Shown here: positions 9,020 to 17,975 of the stretch, piece by piece
Position numbering within the stretch: the stretch's first letter is position 1
How the letters are laid out: every line of letters starts with the position of its first letter
Source: Desulfofustis sp964433645
GTDB taxonomy: Bacteria > Desulfobacterota > Desulfobulbia > Desulfobulbales > Desulfocapsaceae
Assembly (NCBI GenBank): GCA_964433645.1
Contig: CAYSSK010000001.1
Location: forward strand, 55,675-119,674
DNA: 64,000 nt
Reading direction: 5' to 3'
Translations under genes and position numbers: made by a program
The notes under the pieces: model-generated
Told to the model about the DNA's origin: nothing
Databases searched by the model: none
The model's input: only the letters and a program-made list of their open reading frames with translations

Positions 9020-9119
9020 NNNNNNNNNNNNNNNNNNNNNNNNNNNNNNNNNNNNNNNNNNNNNNNNNNNNNNNNNNNNNNNNNNNNNNNNNNNNNNNNN
9101 NNNNNNNNNNNNNNNNNNN
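9020..9119. other. Scaffold gap (100 N)
   Basis: Exactly 100 undetermined bases, the conventional placeholder for a gap of unknown length. It hides the C-terminus and stop codon of acs. Between the slipin stop and the gap (8862-9019) I see no convincing gene. Confidence 0.97.
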
Positions 9120-11080
9120 ATCAGATCGTCGACGACGCCCGGATCGGCCAGCGTCGAGATATCTCCGAAATCGGTAAAGTCCTCGGCGGCAATCTTGCGC
9201 AGGATGCGGCGCATGATCTTACCGCTCCGGGTTTTTGGCAGACCGGGCGCATACTGAATCGAATCGGGTGAGGCGATCGGGCCGATTTCGGTGCGCACAT
9301 GGACGCGCAACTCGGTGAGCAGCTCCGGCGTCTCCTCGACACCGTCATTGAGCGTAACGAAGGCGTAGATGGCCTGGCCCTTGATCGGGTGGGGCATGCC
9401 GACCACCGCCGCCTCGGAGACCCGCGGGTGAGAAACGAGCGCCGACTCGATCTCGGCGGTGCCGAGACGGTGCCCGGAAACATTGATCACGTCGTCGAGA
9501 CGGCCCATGATCCAAAAATAGCCGTCCTCGTCGCAGCGAGCCCCGTCGCCGGCATCGTAAAAACCGGGAAACTCCTCGAAATAGGTCGTTCGATAGCGTT
9601 CCGGATCGCCGAACACGCCGCGCAGCATCCCGGGCCACGGCCGGCGGATGACCAGATGACCGCCTTCGTTGGCCCCGGCCAGCTGTCCTTCTTCATTGAG
9701 AATCGCCGCATCGATGCCGGGCAGCGGCCTGGTCGCCGACCCCGGTTTCAGGGGGGTCGCATAGGGCAGCGGCGAGATCATGACGCCGCCGGTCTCCGTC
9801 TGCCACCAGGTATCGACAATCGGCAAGCGGCCGCCGCCGATGTGCAGGTGATACCACATCCAGGCTTCCGGGTTAATCGGCTCGCCAACCGAACCGAGAA
9901 TCCGCAACGACGACAGGTCCTTGTTTTTCAGCGGTTCGTCGCCATAGCGCATCAGCGCCCTGATGACCGTCGGCGCGGTGTAGAAGATGGTCGCCTTGAA
10001 TTTCTCGACGATCTGCCAGAAACGATCCGGCCCCGGATAGGAGGGCACGCCTTCGAACATCACCGTGGTCCCGCCCAGGCCCAGCGGCCCGTAGAGGATG
10101 TACGTGTGGCCGGTAATCCAGCCGATATCGGCGGTACACCAGTGGACATCGGTGTCCTTGAGGTCGAACACCCATTGCGTCGTGTGCAGGGCATAGGTCA
10201 GGTAGCCGCCGGTGGTATGTACGACACCCTTGGGTTTCCCGGTGGAACCGCTGGTATAGAGAATAAACAGCGTATCCTCGGCGGCCATCGGCTCCGGTTC
10301 ACAGACCGCGGCAATATCGTCGGCTACCATTTCTTCGTGCCACCAGCTGTCGCGGCCGGATTGCATCCCGATTTCGTAGCCGGCGCGGCGAACGACCAGG
10401 CAGTGCTCGATCGACTCACACTGTTCCAATGCCTCGTCGGCATTTGGTTTGAGCGGAATGATCTTGCCGGCCCGCAGGACCGCGTCGGCAGTCACCAGGA
10501 TACGGGCCTCACAATCCTGAATACGGTTTTGCAGGCTGACCGCGGAAAAACCGGCAAAGACCACCGAATGGATCGCGCCGATGCGGGTGCAGGCCAGCAG
10601 GATAATGGCCAGCTCGGGGATCATCGGCAGGTAGACCGCTACCCGGTCGCCCTTTTTCACCCCCATCTTTTTCAAGACATTGGCACAACGACACACTTCT
10701 TCATACAACTGGCCATAGGTAAACCGGCGTACTTCCTCATCCGGCTCTCCCTGCCAGATGATCGCCGTTTCGTCCCGCTTGCCGTTGGCCAGATGCCGAT
10801 CAATACAATTATACGAAACATTGAGCGTCGCCCCGTCGAACCAACGCACCTCCGGTTTTGTCAAATCGGCATCGAGAACCCGGTCCCACGGCGTGAACCA
10901 GCTCACCAGCTCGCGTGCGCGCTCGGCCCAATACCCTTCCGGATCGTCCATTGATCGGCGATACTCCCGTTCATAGCTTTCCAGGTCTCCGACCGCAGCA
11001 GCTTCCCTGCCGGCTTGCGGCGGCTCGAACACTCGCTTTTCACTCAACAGACTGGTAATTTTATCATCAACATCAATCAT
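9120..11080 (-). CDS. acs: Acetyl-CoA synthetase (AMP-forming), C-terminus lost in gap
   Basis: Activates acetate with ATP and CoA to acetyl-CoA via acetyl-AMP. The visible 653 residues start MIDVDDKITSLLSEKRV after a strong AAAGGAGAAAC site. The ANL-family core motif TLFILYTSGSTGKPKGVVHT, the WWQTETGG motif, YDAGDGARCDEDGYFWIMGR and the catalytic C-terminal-domain lysine in PKTRSGKIMRRILRKIA are all present, so the enzyme should be active and acetylation-regulated at that lysine. The sequence reaches DISTLADPGVVDDL, which in full-length enzymes is within about 15 residues of the end, so only a short tail is missing. Convergent with the nfeD-slipin operon. In a sulfate reducer it could serve acetate assimilation. 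Confidence 0.96.
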
Positions 11081-11580
11081 TTGTTTCTCCTTTCCAATTC
11101 ATCCTCCGTCCCGGCCGTTTGCTCAGCAAGCCGGGATCACTCTTAACTTGTCAATCAATTTCCGCGAGCGGCGATAGACGGTGCAGCAAGAGCGCCATTA
11201 TCGTTACTTCCACCCCAGCACGCAATCTAGAATAGATTAATATCAAAATCAATTTTTTTGATGTAACGGCTATCATTTCCCGCCTGCCTGCTCTGCGTTG
11301 TCCCGGCAACCGCGTCTCATCATATCGACCCCATACCGCTTTACAGGAATGGTTCCGGAAGTTTCTACGAGAGAGCAGCCTGCTCTGTGTACCGGTAGAG
11401 GGACTCTTACTCCCCAGGCGGGATCGCCTCCCATGCGGCAGAAACGTCGCGGATCATTATTTCACCCATGGAAAATAATGCTTTACAAATTTTACTTGAA
11501 AATTAAATTAAAAGCTAAAATTTGAACAGGTCACATTCACCCTGTCCCGGTCGTCAAGCAAGAAAAAGGAGAGAGCCACG
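11081..11580. other. Intergenic region between acs and the ArsR-type gene
   Basis: 500 bases with no supportable gene; a 75-codon open frame at 11298-11525 has no ribosome binding site and an unnatural composition. Upstream of acs lies an AT-rich inverted repeat (ATCAAAA at 11242-11248 and TTTTGAT at 11256-11262). The segment 11460-11525 is strongly AT-rich and probably holds the promoter of the ArsR-type gene, though no clear hexamer pair stands out. Confidence 0.5.
11242..11262. promoter_or_regulatory. AT-rich inverted repeat upstream of acs
   Basis: ATCAAAA and TTTTGAT arms of 7 bp are separated by seven bases, about 160 bases upstream of the acs start. This could be a regulator site; AT-richness makes chance occurrence quite possible. 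Confidence 0.25.
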
Positions 11581-11883
11581 ATGGATGCTGCGGTCAAAGA
11601 CGAGCAGATTGAAATCATTTCCAAGCTGCTGAAATCGATGTCTCATCCGATTCGCCTGAAAATTCTCTGCCTGCTCCAAGAACAGGAATTGTCGGTCGGC
11701 GACCTGCGCCAGCAGGTCAAGACCACCAACGCCAATGTTTCTCAGCACTTGAACATCCTGCGGAGCCATGGAATCATCGACTTTCGCAAGGACGCCAACT
11801 TCATCTATAACAGAATTTCCGATCGGCGCATTCTCGAACTCATCCAGAATATGCGCCATTTATTCTGTCCCGAAGAGCAATAA
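11581..11883 (+). CDS. ArsR-family regulator with a two-cysteine pattern like BigR/SqrR
   Basis: 100-residue winged-helix repressor: SHPIRLKILCLLQEQELSVGD is the canonical ArsR helix-2/3 segment and TNANVSQHLNILRSHGIID the DNA-recognition helix. The metal-binding CxC of helix 3 in ArsR/SmtB sensors is absent (SVGD). Instead there are just two cysteines, Cys30 in helix 2 and Cys96 at the C-terminus, 66 residues apart; the persulfide sensors BigR and SqrR use a cysteine pair with the same placement and the same spacing. I infer a sulfide/persulfide-responsive repressor. AAGGAGAGAG lies before the ATG. A DUF2892 membrane gene follows 34 bases downstream, a partner also seen in BigR-type operons. 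Confidence 0.85.
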   Translation: MDAAVKDEQIEIISKLLKSMSHPIRLKILCLLQEQELSVGDLRQQVKTTNANVSQHLNILRSHGIIDFRKDANFIYNRISDRRILELIQNMRHLFCPEEQ

Positions 11884-11917
11884 CCACAGCGAACGAACCA
11901 AACGCTGGGAGAAGACC

Positions 11918-12136
11918 ATGATCATTACCGACTGGATTCACGCCATCGCCGGCTTTTTTATTATCTTCAGCCTGGCGCTTGGCGTTGAGGCAAGCCCGCT
12001 CTTTCACAGCAGCTATTGGCTGCTGTTCACCGCCTTTGTCGGCGCCAATCTGCTGCAGTTCGGCTTCTCGAAATTCTGCCCGCTCGGCGCCATTCTTAAA
12101 GCGCTGGGCGTACCGGAGCAGCGGCGACAGGGCTAG
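11918..12136 (+). CDS. DUF2892 (YgaP-like) small membrane protein
   Basis: 72 residues with two predicted membrane helices (about residues 8-25 and 33-50) and the FGFSKFCPLGAILKALG tail characteristic of the DUF2892/YgaP transmembrane family, including its Cys-Pro pair. In other bacteria the domain is fused or adjacent to rhodanese (sulfurtransferase) domains. The gene follows the ArsR-type regulator, with GGGAGAAGACC before its ATG, so the two form an operon. Its stop codon overlaps the stop of the convergent SAP-like gene: both TAG codons sit within the palindrome CTAG. Function uncertain; a role in sulfane-sulfur or thiosulfate handling is inferred. Confidence 0.82.
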   Translation: MIITDWIHAIAGFFIIFSLALGVEASPLFHSSYWLLFTAFVGANLLQFGFSKFCPLGAILKALGVPEQRRQG

Positions 12137-12360
12137 TCGGCACGCATCGTTGCCCCGCACGATACCTGCCAGCAGCAACCTCGCTGCCCGCACTCCTGCT
12201 GATTTCGAAAACAGGCGCTGTGGCCTTCGCTCTGCTGCACCAGGTGCACCAACTCGACGAGCTTGCGATTGCTCGAATCGATGCCCAGAGCGCCGGCCTT
12301 CCTGCGCGCCAGCGCAAGCAGGGCCGGTCCTTTGAGGAACTGCCGGGTCTTGTTTTTCAT
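12133..12360 (-). CDS. Small Cys-rich SAP-like protein
   Basis: 75 residues. The start is strongly supported by a perfect AGGAGG seven bases before the ATG. The N-terminal half (ALGIDSSNRKLVELVHLVQQ) resembles a SAP-type helix-turn-helix, and the C-terminal half is cysteine-rich (ACFRNQQECGQRGCCWQVSC), a layout I associate with small uncharacterised proteins of anaerobic bacteria annotated as SAP domain-containing. The clustered cysteines could bind zinc or an iron-sulfur cluster. It lies downstream of the dikinase-like gene on the same strand, 151 bases after its stop, and its stop codon overlaps that of the convergent DUF2892 gene. Function unknown. Confidence 0.7.
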   Translation of the reverse strand: MKNKTRQFLKGPALLALARRKAGALGIDSSNRKLVELVHLVQQSEGHSACFRNQQECGQRGCCWQVSCGATMRAD

Positions 12361-12511
12361 CAGGTTTCCTCCTGTATCACCAAGCCACCGTCCGCTCTTT
12401 GCCGCTCGGCGGCCACACCATGATCAAGCCGGAATTGGCTCTCTGACCCAATGTCACCGGCACGGGCCGCTGCGTTGGCCGGCGCCGGCCGCGCACGAAA
12501 CGACTCGGTGC

Positions 12512-15500
12512 CTAAATCGGCAGAATATGCATTTCCTCTCGAATCGGATGGTGCCCCTTGAGCACGATCCCGCTGCGCCCGTCGATGGAGACGTGATCGC
12601 CGAACTCGATCCGGTGACCGTTGATCTCACAGTGCCGTTCATAGACACGCAATTGACGGCAACCGACCACGCAGGTCTTTTCCAGGCGCACCGCCACCAC
12701 GGAGGCGTGTGAGGTCTGCCCGCCGCGCGACGTCAGCAAGCCGTCGGTCAACGAGATAACGGTAATATCCTCCGGCACGGTGTCCTGCCTGATCAGGATC
12801 AGCGGCGTTTCCGGCTCCTCGGACCGCAGCCGGGCAATGTCTTCTTCGGTAAACACCGCTTTGCCGGACAGAGCCGAGCCGGACACCCCGATCCCCTTGC
12901 CGAGCACGGCTTCGGCCAACTCCTCGGCCTCGACAAAGACGCTAAAATGCTCTTTTTGCTTGATGGTGATCATGTCCCGGGTCTGCAGCAGCCAGAGATC
13001 GTCCGCTTCGGGACCCTCAAAGGTGAACTCGATCTCTTGGGCATCCCAGCGTTTTTCATAGACCAGCTCACGGGAAACGGCAAGCAGGCGCTGATAGATC
13101 TTCGGGAACCTCAACTCGAGGGTGTCATGCCGGGGGCGCCCATCGAGCTCGGCCTGCTCGACGGAAATGGGATGACTGGTAACCAGACCGGAGACGATAT
13201 CTTCCCCCTGGTCACAATAGGCGTAATCCCCCCACAGTGCGACCCGCTGCACCTTGCGGTAGGGATGGGCGGTAAACAACACCCCGGAACCAGAGCGTTC
13301 GCTGCGGTTGCCGAACACCATGGCCTGCACGATCACCGCCGTCCCCCAATCGGAGGAAACATCCATGATCCGTCGGTAATCCCGGGCCTTCTGGTTATCC
13401 CAGGAATCGAGGACCATCTCGATTGCGCCGATCAATTGCAGCCAGGGGTCATCGGGTATCCCCAGCCCCTGCCGGCGCACCAGTTTCTGGTAGCGCAGGG
13501 CCAGCTCCTTCATCTGTTCCGGCGTGAACTGCCGTTTGAGCGCCACGTTGTGCCGGGCCTTGGCCTCGTTCATCAGTTCCTGAAAGGCATCCCGCTCCAC
13601 GCCGGAGACCATCGCCCACGACTGCAAAAACCGGCGATAGTTGTCCCAGGCGAAATATTCGTTGCCATGTACCCCCGTATATTCTTTGACCAGTTCAACG
13701 TTTTGCCCGACGTTATGGATGGTCGCCATCATACCCGGCATCGACAGGGCGCTGCCGCTGCGCACCGACAGCAGCAGAGGACGCTCCGGCGCGCCGAAGA
13801 CCTGCCCGGTCTGCTGCTCGATATGGGTCAGCGCCGAGCGGAGCTGCCGCATCAACTCCTGCCTCGCCTTCGGAAAATCAAAGATCACCTCACGGCAGCG
13901 AAACACCTCCGTGGTCAGCACGAAGGCCGGCGGCACCGGCAAGTGGTCCTCGGTCAGGGTGATCAGGTTGAACCCCTTGTTGCCGAGGTGGATCAGGTCG
14001 TCGGTATACGGGTTGACCTCGTCGAGCAGTGAGATTGCTTTTTCCGGGTTATAGGTCATCAACAGGTCGAGCGTTTCCTCATCGAGGATCTCCCGCTGGC
14101 TCTCCAGGGTCTGGATTACCCGCAGGATGAAGTTATCGAGATGCTGCAGACCGAATGAGGAGGCGATCAGGTCGCGGAAAAACGCCTCGGATAGACTGTG
14201 CACGGTATTTGCCATCTGCTCGTCGCTGTAGAGCGAGCGGTAGCGCGGCAGCAGGTTGTCCCGGCCGATCTGCGGAATGATCAGCGACAGGTTGTTCTGG
14301 TGGATGTTGGTATAATAGGCATAGATGACGTCCTTGACGCCTTCGGAGAGGCCCCGGAAGATATCGAGGTACTGGGTGTAGCTGAACCGCCGGATCTTCA
14401 GCGACGAGGTCAATAGCGCCAGGTAGGTATCGAGCTTGCGGGAGGCGATGCCGTCGATGTGCAGCGCCCGCCGGTACAATTTCAGGCAGCGGGCGATCAC
14501 GTAAAACGTCGCCTTGGTGATAAAAGACAGGTTCACCGTCTCCGGCAGCATCTCTAGATAGATGTTGGCCAGATTCTCCAGACGGAAGGTCAGCGACAGG
14601 CTGTCGAATTTACGCTCCCGGTAGCGGCCGTAGACGGACGGGATATCGACGGCAATATGGCGCTTGTAATAAATTTCTTCACGGGCCTCGAACCGCTCGT
14701 CGGACAGGATGTCCTCGCGCAGCTGCTCCAGGGCGTCGAGGACCGATTCGATGACTCCTTCGATGTCACGCTCGTCGAGTTTCTGCAGCAGCTCCCCCAT
14801 CTGCGGGAAACCTTCCCGAGTCGCCTGCAGCAACTCGGAGCGGAGTTCCTGGAACCCGAGGTTATACTTTTTGTGGAGCAGCTTAAACATGCGGGCCAGC
14901 AGCGCGTACCGTCCCCGTTCCTCCTCACTGCAATCCGTTTGAGCATCGAGAAACCGCTGCAGCTCCTGTTGGCGAACATGGAGCAGGTCATCGACCTGGG
15001 ACAGATCGAACTCCTTGATGACCCGCTCGGCCAGCACCACTTGTTCGTCGATGAACGGTCCCTGGTCCCTGACCCGGCTGTAGATTTCCGGCGGCAGATA
15101 GGGCAGCAGCACGTCCTTGTTCCTGGTTCGCCAGAAGGTAAAGATCACCCTGATAAAGTCGACAATCAGGTTGGAACTCTCGACATGGCTCTGCTTTCTC
15201 AGGAAATGGATAAGCAGGTCCTTGCGGCGATGGGTCTCATCCAGGGCGGTCGACACATCGCGCAGATCACCTTCTGCACCGATCTCGTTGAAAAAAACCG
15301 GCATCAGTTTGGTGAATTGTTTGGTCAGATTATAGATCGGTTCGATCTGATGATTGAGCAGTTCGGTGATATCGCGCTGGAACAAATCGGTATCCTTGAC
15401 GCAGGTGCCGGTCAATTTCAGATGAATGATCAGGGCCGAAAACAGGGTCGCGCACCATTTCGGTTCCTGCATGATCAGGTGCAGCCAGACCCGGATATTG

Positions 15501-16786
15501 CTCAGATGGGCCGGATTGATAATCGGCTGCCAGTTCTCGTCGACCCCGGTCACGTTGGCCGGCTGAAAACCGAAGCGGACGGCACCCCAGAGAAAGGCCT
15601 CGACCATTCGGCTGTTGCCGCGCTTAAAGACTTCCCCGCCGAGGACCTGAATACATTGCAGCGAGGTATGCGGATATCTCCTGACGTTTGACTTGAGCAG
15701 GCGAAAGGCGGTCAGCAGGAATTCTTCGATTTCTTCGAAACTTTGCTGCCTGACCAGGATCACCAGGCTGCGATTGATTTCCCGAAGCGTCTCCTCGTGG
15801 ATCAGGTGCAGCCCGTGCGTGTCCATGATTTTAAACATGAACAGCAACTTATGGTTCTCGTCAAGGACCGCGGCGGCGTCGGCACCCTGGATCTGACCGC
15901 TGGCATCGTTCACGTCGATGCCGCTGAGATGCCCGGGAACCTCCTTATAAAGCCTGACGATATCGATATGCGCCGGCAGTTCGAGCAATCGCCGCACCGC
16001 CGATTCCGGGTCGGCGGCCTCGTGCTCGATGGCCTGTAAATCATCGCGATAACGGCGCATCGCTTCATGGGAAATGGCGGTAAAGGCCTGCGGTTGATGA
16101 AAATCATCGGGCGTGATATCGCACCGTTCGAGATACCAGGGAAGGGGGTCGTCCTCGCCGAGCCAGTAATCGTAATTTTTCCTGAGAAACACGGTGAGCA
16201 GCTTGGCAACCGGTCCCAGATCGAGCCGGACCGCCGACCGATCGCACAGGTGGAGCAGTCGTTTGATCACCCGTTTGACCGATTGCTGGCCATGCACAAG
16301 GTGCATCAGGATTTCGCCGTCTTGGTCGTCGAGCTTGACCAGTCGAAGCATCAGCTCATTGATAACCGGTTCGTATCGTTCCAAATCGTCCGATTCGAGT
16401 TGGGAGACGAGCTTATCCAGCCAGGCCCACTGGGCCTCGAAGATCTGACTGAGCACATGCGGGTTTTTCCGTGAATCCGCGATGGCCTCGAAAAAAAGGT
16501 CGGAAAAGAGACGAAACGAGGTCGGCCCGTACTCCCCCTTGCTGTAGTGTTGATAGTTCTTCAGCACAAAGCCGCGGAGCAGGGGCAGGATGAGCTGCCA
16601 GTTGCGGTAGGGATGGCAGATCTCATAGAGCAGACTCTCCAGCTGGGAGCGAATGCCGCGAAACTTCTTCACTGCATCGAGCAACGGGAGGAGATCTTCT
16701 CTGATTTCGACCTTTTCCGCCGTCTCCAGCAGGTTGGCCTTGAGGGCATCGGAATCGATCTGGCGTTCCGTCGATATTCCACTCAT
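12512..16786 (-). CDS. Very large PPDK-like protein (ATP-grasp + phosphohistidine domain, no barrel)
   Basis: About 1424 residues from the ATG at 16786 (a GTG at 16828 would add 14; neither has a good ribosome binding site). Residues 1 to ~930 are a charged, largely helical region I do not recognise. Then comes a pyruvate-phosphate-dikinase-type ATP-grasp module: IHLGNKGFNLITL, RSGSALSMPGMMATIHNVG and SGSGVLFTAHP match PPDK rather than PEP synthase. A swivelling phosphohistidine domain follows, with LLTSRGGQTSHASVVA holding the phospho-accepting His (about residue 1360). The protein stops about 65 residues after that His, so the TIM barrel that binds pyruvate/PEP is missing. It can be expected to bind ATP and phosphorylate its own His but has no obvious acceptor site; a regulatory or phosphotransfer role is inference. 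Codon use matches its neighbours. Confidence 0.9.
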   Translation of the reverse strand: MSGISTERQIDSDALKANLLETAEKVEIREDLLPLLDAVKKFRGIRSQLESLLYEICHPYRNWQLILPLLRGFVLKNYQHYSKGEYGPTSFRLFSDLFFEAIADSRKNPHVLSQIFEAQWAWLDKLVSQLESDDLERYEPVINELMLRLVKLDDQDGEILMHLVHGQQSVKRVIKRLLHLCDRSAVRLDLGPVAKLLTVFLRKNYDYWLGEDDPLPWYLERCDITPDDFHQPQAFTAISHEAMRRYRDDLQAIEHEAADPESAVRRLLELPAHIDIVRLYKEVPGHLSGIDVNDASGQIQGADAAAVLDENHKLLFMFKIMDTHGLHLIHEETLREINRSLVILVRQQSFEEIEEFLLTAFRLLKSNVRRYPHTSLQCIQVLGGEVFKRGNSRMVEAFLWGAVRFGFQPANVTGVDENWQPIINPAHLSNIRVWLHLIMQEPKWCATLFSALIIHLKLTGTCVKDTDLFQRDITELLNHQIEPIYNLTKQFTKLMPVFFNEIGAEGDLRDVSTALDETHRRKDLLIHFLRKQSHVESSNLIVDFIRVIFTFWRTRNKDVLLPYLPPEIYSRVRDQGPFIDEQVVLAERVIKEFDLSQVDDLLHVRQQELQRFLDAQTDCSEEERGRYALLARMFKLLHKKYNLGFQELRSELLQATREGFPQMGELLQKLDERDIEGVIESVLDALEQLREDILSDERFEAREEIYYKRHIAVDIPSVYGRYRERKFDSLSLTFRLENLANIYLEMLPETVNLSFITKATFYVIARCLKLYRRALHIDGIASRKLDTYLALLTSSLKIRRFSYTQYLDIFRGLSEGVKDVIYAYYTNIHQNNLSLIIPQIGRDNLLPRYRSLYSDEQMANTVHSLSEAFFRDLIASSFGLQHLDNFILRVIQTLESQREILDEETLDLLMTYNPEKAISLLDEVNPYTDDLIHLGNKGFNLITLTEDHLPVPPAFVLTTEVFRCREVIFDFPKARQELMRQLRSALTHIEQQTGQVFGAPERPLLLSVRSGSALSMPGMMATIHNVGQNVELVKEYTGVHGNEYFAWDNYRRFLQSWAMVSGVERDAFQELMNEAKARHNVALKRQFTPEQMKELALRYQKLVRRQGLGIPDDPWLQLIGAIEMVLDSWDNQKARDYRRIMDVSSDWGTAVIVQAMVFGNRSERSGSGVLFTAHPYRKVQRVALWGDYAYCDQGEDIVSGLVTSHPISVEQAELDGRPRHDTLELRFPKIYQRLLAVSRELVYEKRWDAQEIEFTFEGPEADDLWLLQTRDMITIKQKEHFSVFVEAEELAEAVLGKGIGVSGSALSGKAVFTEEDIARLRSEEPETPLILIRQDTVPEDITVISLTDGLLTSRGGQTSHASVVAVRLEKTCVVGCRQLRVYERHCEINGHRIEFGDHVSIDGRSGIVLKGHHPIREEMHILPI

Positions 16787-16941
16787 GTTCTTGTGTTCAA
16801 CCTCACCGCTCCTGGTTTTTTTTCTCACTCCCTGACCGGACGTCTCAACAAAGGATGATCAGCGGTTCCCCGGCAAGAGGCTCACCGTACCTTCCCGGGA
16901 AACGCACGGAGGTGGCGGTTCGTACCGGCAATCGCGCCATG

Positions 16942-17946
16942 TCAGAGCGGTCGCTTCGACTCCATGTGGAGGATCAGATCGAGCATCCGGTTCGAATAGC
17001 CCCACTCATTGTCGTACCAGCTCATCACCTTGACCGTTGAACCGATCACCTTGGTTGACGGCCCATCGACGATAGAGGAGCGCGGGTCCCCCTGAAAATC
17101 GATGGAGACGAGCGGCAATTCGGTATAGCCGAGGTAGCGGTTGGCCGCCTGCTTGAGCGCCTGGTTGACTTCCGGGACCGTGGTCTCCTGTTCCACCTCC
17201 ATGACCGCATCGACCAGGGATACCGTCGGCGTCGGCACCCGGACCGCCAGCCCATCGAATTTGCCCTTCAACTCGGGAATCACCAGCGATACGGCCGCCG
17301 CCGCGCCGGTTTTGGTGGGAATCATCGACAGCGCCGCGGCCCGTGCCCGCCGCAGGTCCGAATGGGGAAAGTCGAGCAGACGCTGATCTCCGGTGTAGGC
17401 GTGGACGGTGGTCATCAAGCCCCGCTTGATGCCGAAATGATCGAGAATCACCTTGGCCACCGGCGCCAGACAGTTGGTGGTACATGAAGCATTGGAGACC
17501 ACGTGATGACTGGTCGGATCGTACTCGTCCTCGTTGACCCCCATGACAATCGTCTTGACATTGCCCTTGGCCGGTGCCGAGATAACGACCTTTTTGGCGC
17601 CGGCGTCGATATGGGCGCCGGCCGCGTCGGCATCGCTGAAGATACCGGTGCATTCAGCCACGTAATCGACGCCGAGATCACCCCAGCGGATGTCGATCGG
17701 ATTGCGATGACTGCTCACGGCGACGTGCCGGCCGTCAACGATGATCCCCGCCTCATCGCTGCCGATTTCCTGGGGGCAGGCTCCCATGACCGAATCATAC
17801 TTGAGCAGGTGCGCCAGGGTCTGGTTGTCGGTCAGATCGTTGATTGCCGCCACCTCGATATCACCAAAGAGCGGGTCGGTGGCGATAGCCCGGAACATGC
17901 TTCTGCCGATCCGGCCGAAGCCGTTGATGCCAATGCGTACAGTCAT
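16942..17946 (-). CDS. gap: Glyceraldehyde-3-phosphate dehydrogenase, type I
   Basis: Phosphorylating NAD-dependent GAPDH of glycolysis/gluconeogenesis, 334 residues. The Rossmann start is MTVRIGINGFGRIGRSMFRA; the Asp in AAINDLTD favours NAD over NADP. The catalytic Cys155 lies in SNASCTTN and the partner His in TTVHAYTGDQ. The C-terminal SWYDNEWGYSNRMLDL is diagnostic. AGGAGG precedes the ATG by six bases. A 41-bp palindromic tandem repeat array begins 30 bases upstream of the start, within what should be the promoter region. No pgk or tpiA is adjacent. Confidence 0.97.
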   Translation of the reverse strand: MTVRIGINGFGRIGRSMFRAIATDPLFGDIEVAAINDLTDNQTLAHLLKYDSVMGACPQEIGSDEAGIIVDGRHVAVSSHRNPIDIRWGDLGVDYVAECTGIFSDADAAGAHIDAGAKKVVISAPAKGNVKTIVMGVNEDEYDPTSHHVVSNASCTTNCLAPVAKVILDHFGIKRGLMTTVHAYTGDQRLLDFPHSDLRRARAAALSMIPTKTGAAAAVSLVIPELKGKFDGLAVRVPTPTVSLVDAVMEVEQETTVPEVNQALKQAANRYLGYTELPLVSIDFQGDPRSSIVDGPSTKVIGSTVKVMSWYDNEWGYSNRMLDLILHMESKRPL

Positions 17947-17975
17947 GGTAAACCTCCTGTGCTCTGATAGTTAGC

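Noticed and set aside
9299..10954. Long open frame antisense to acs
   Set aside because: It has the composition of a shadow of a GC-rich coding strand, no ribosome binding site and no recognisable domain; acs on the other strand is certain.
11341..11430. A GTTTCTAC segment (11361-11368) considered as a purine-riboswitch core
   Set aside because: The upstream loop-2 sequence and the closing TATAA/ACTAT strands of the purine riboswitch are missing, and the downstream gene is a regulator, not a purine gene.
11298..11525. 75-codon open frame between acs and the ArsR-type gene
   Set aside because: No ribosome binding site, no family resemblance and a low-complexity AT-rich end.
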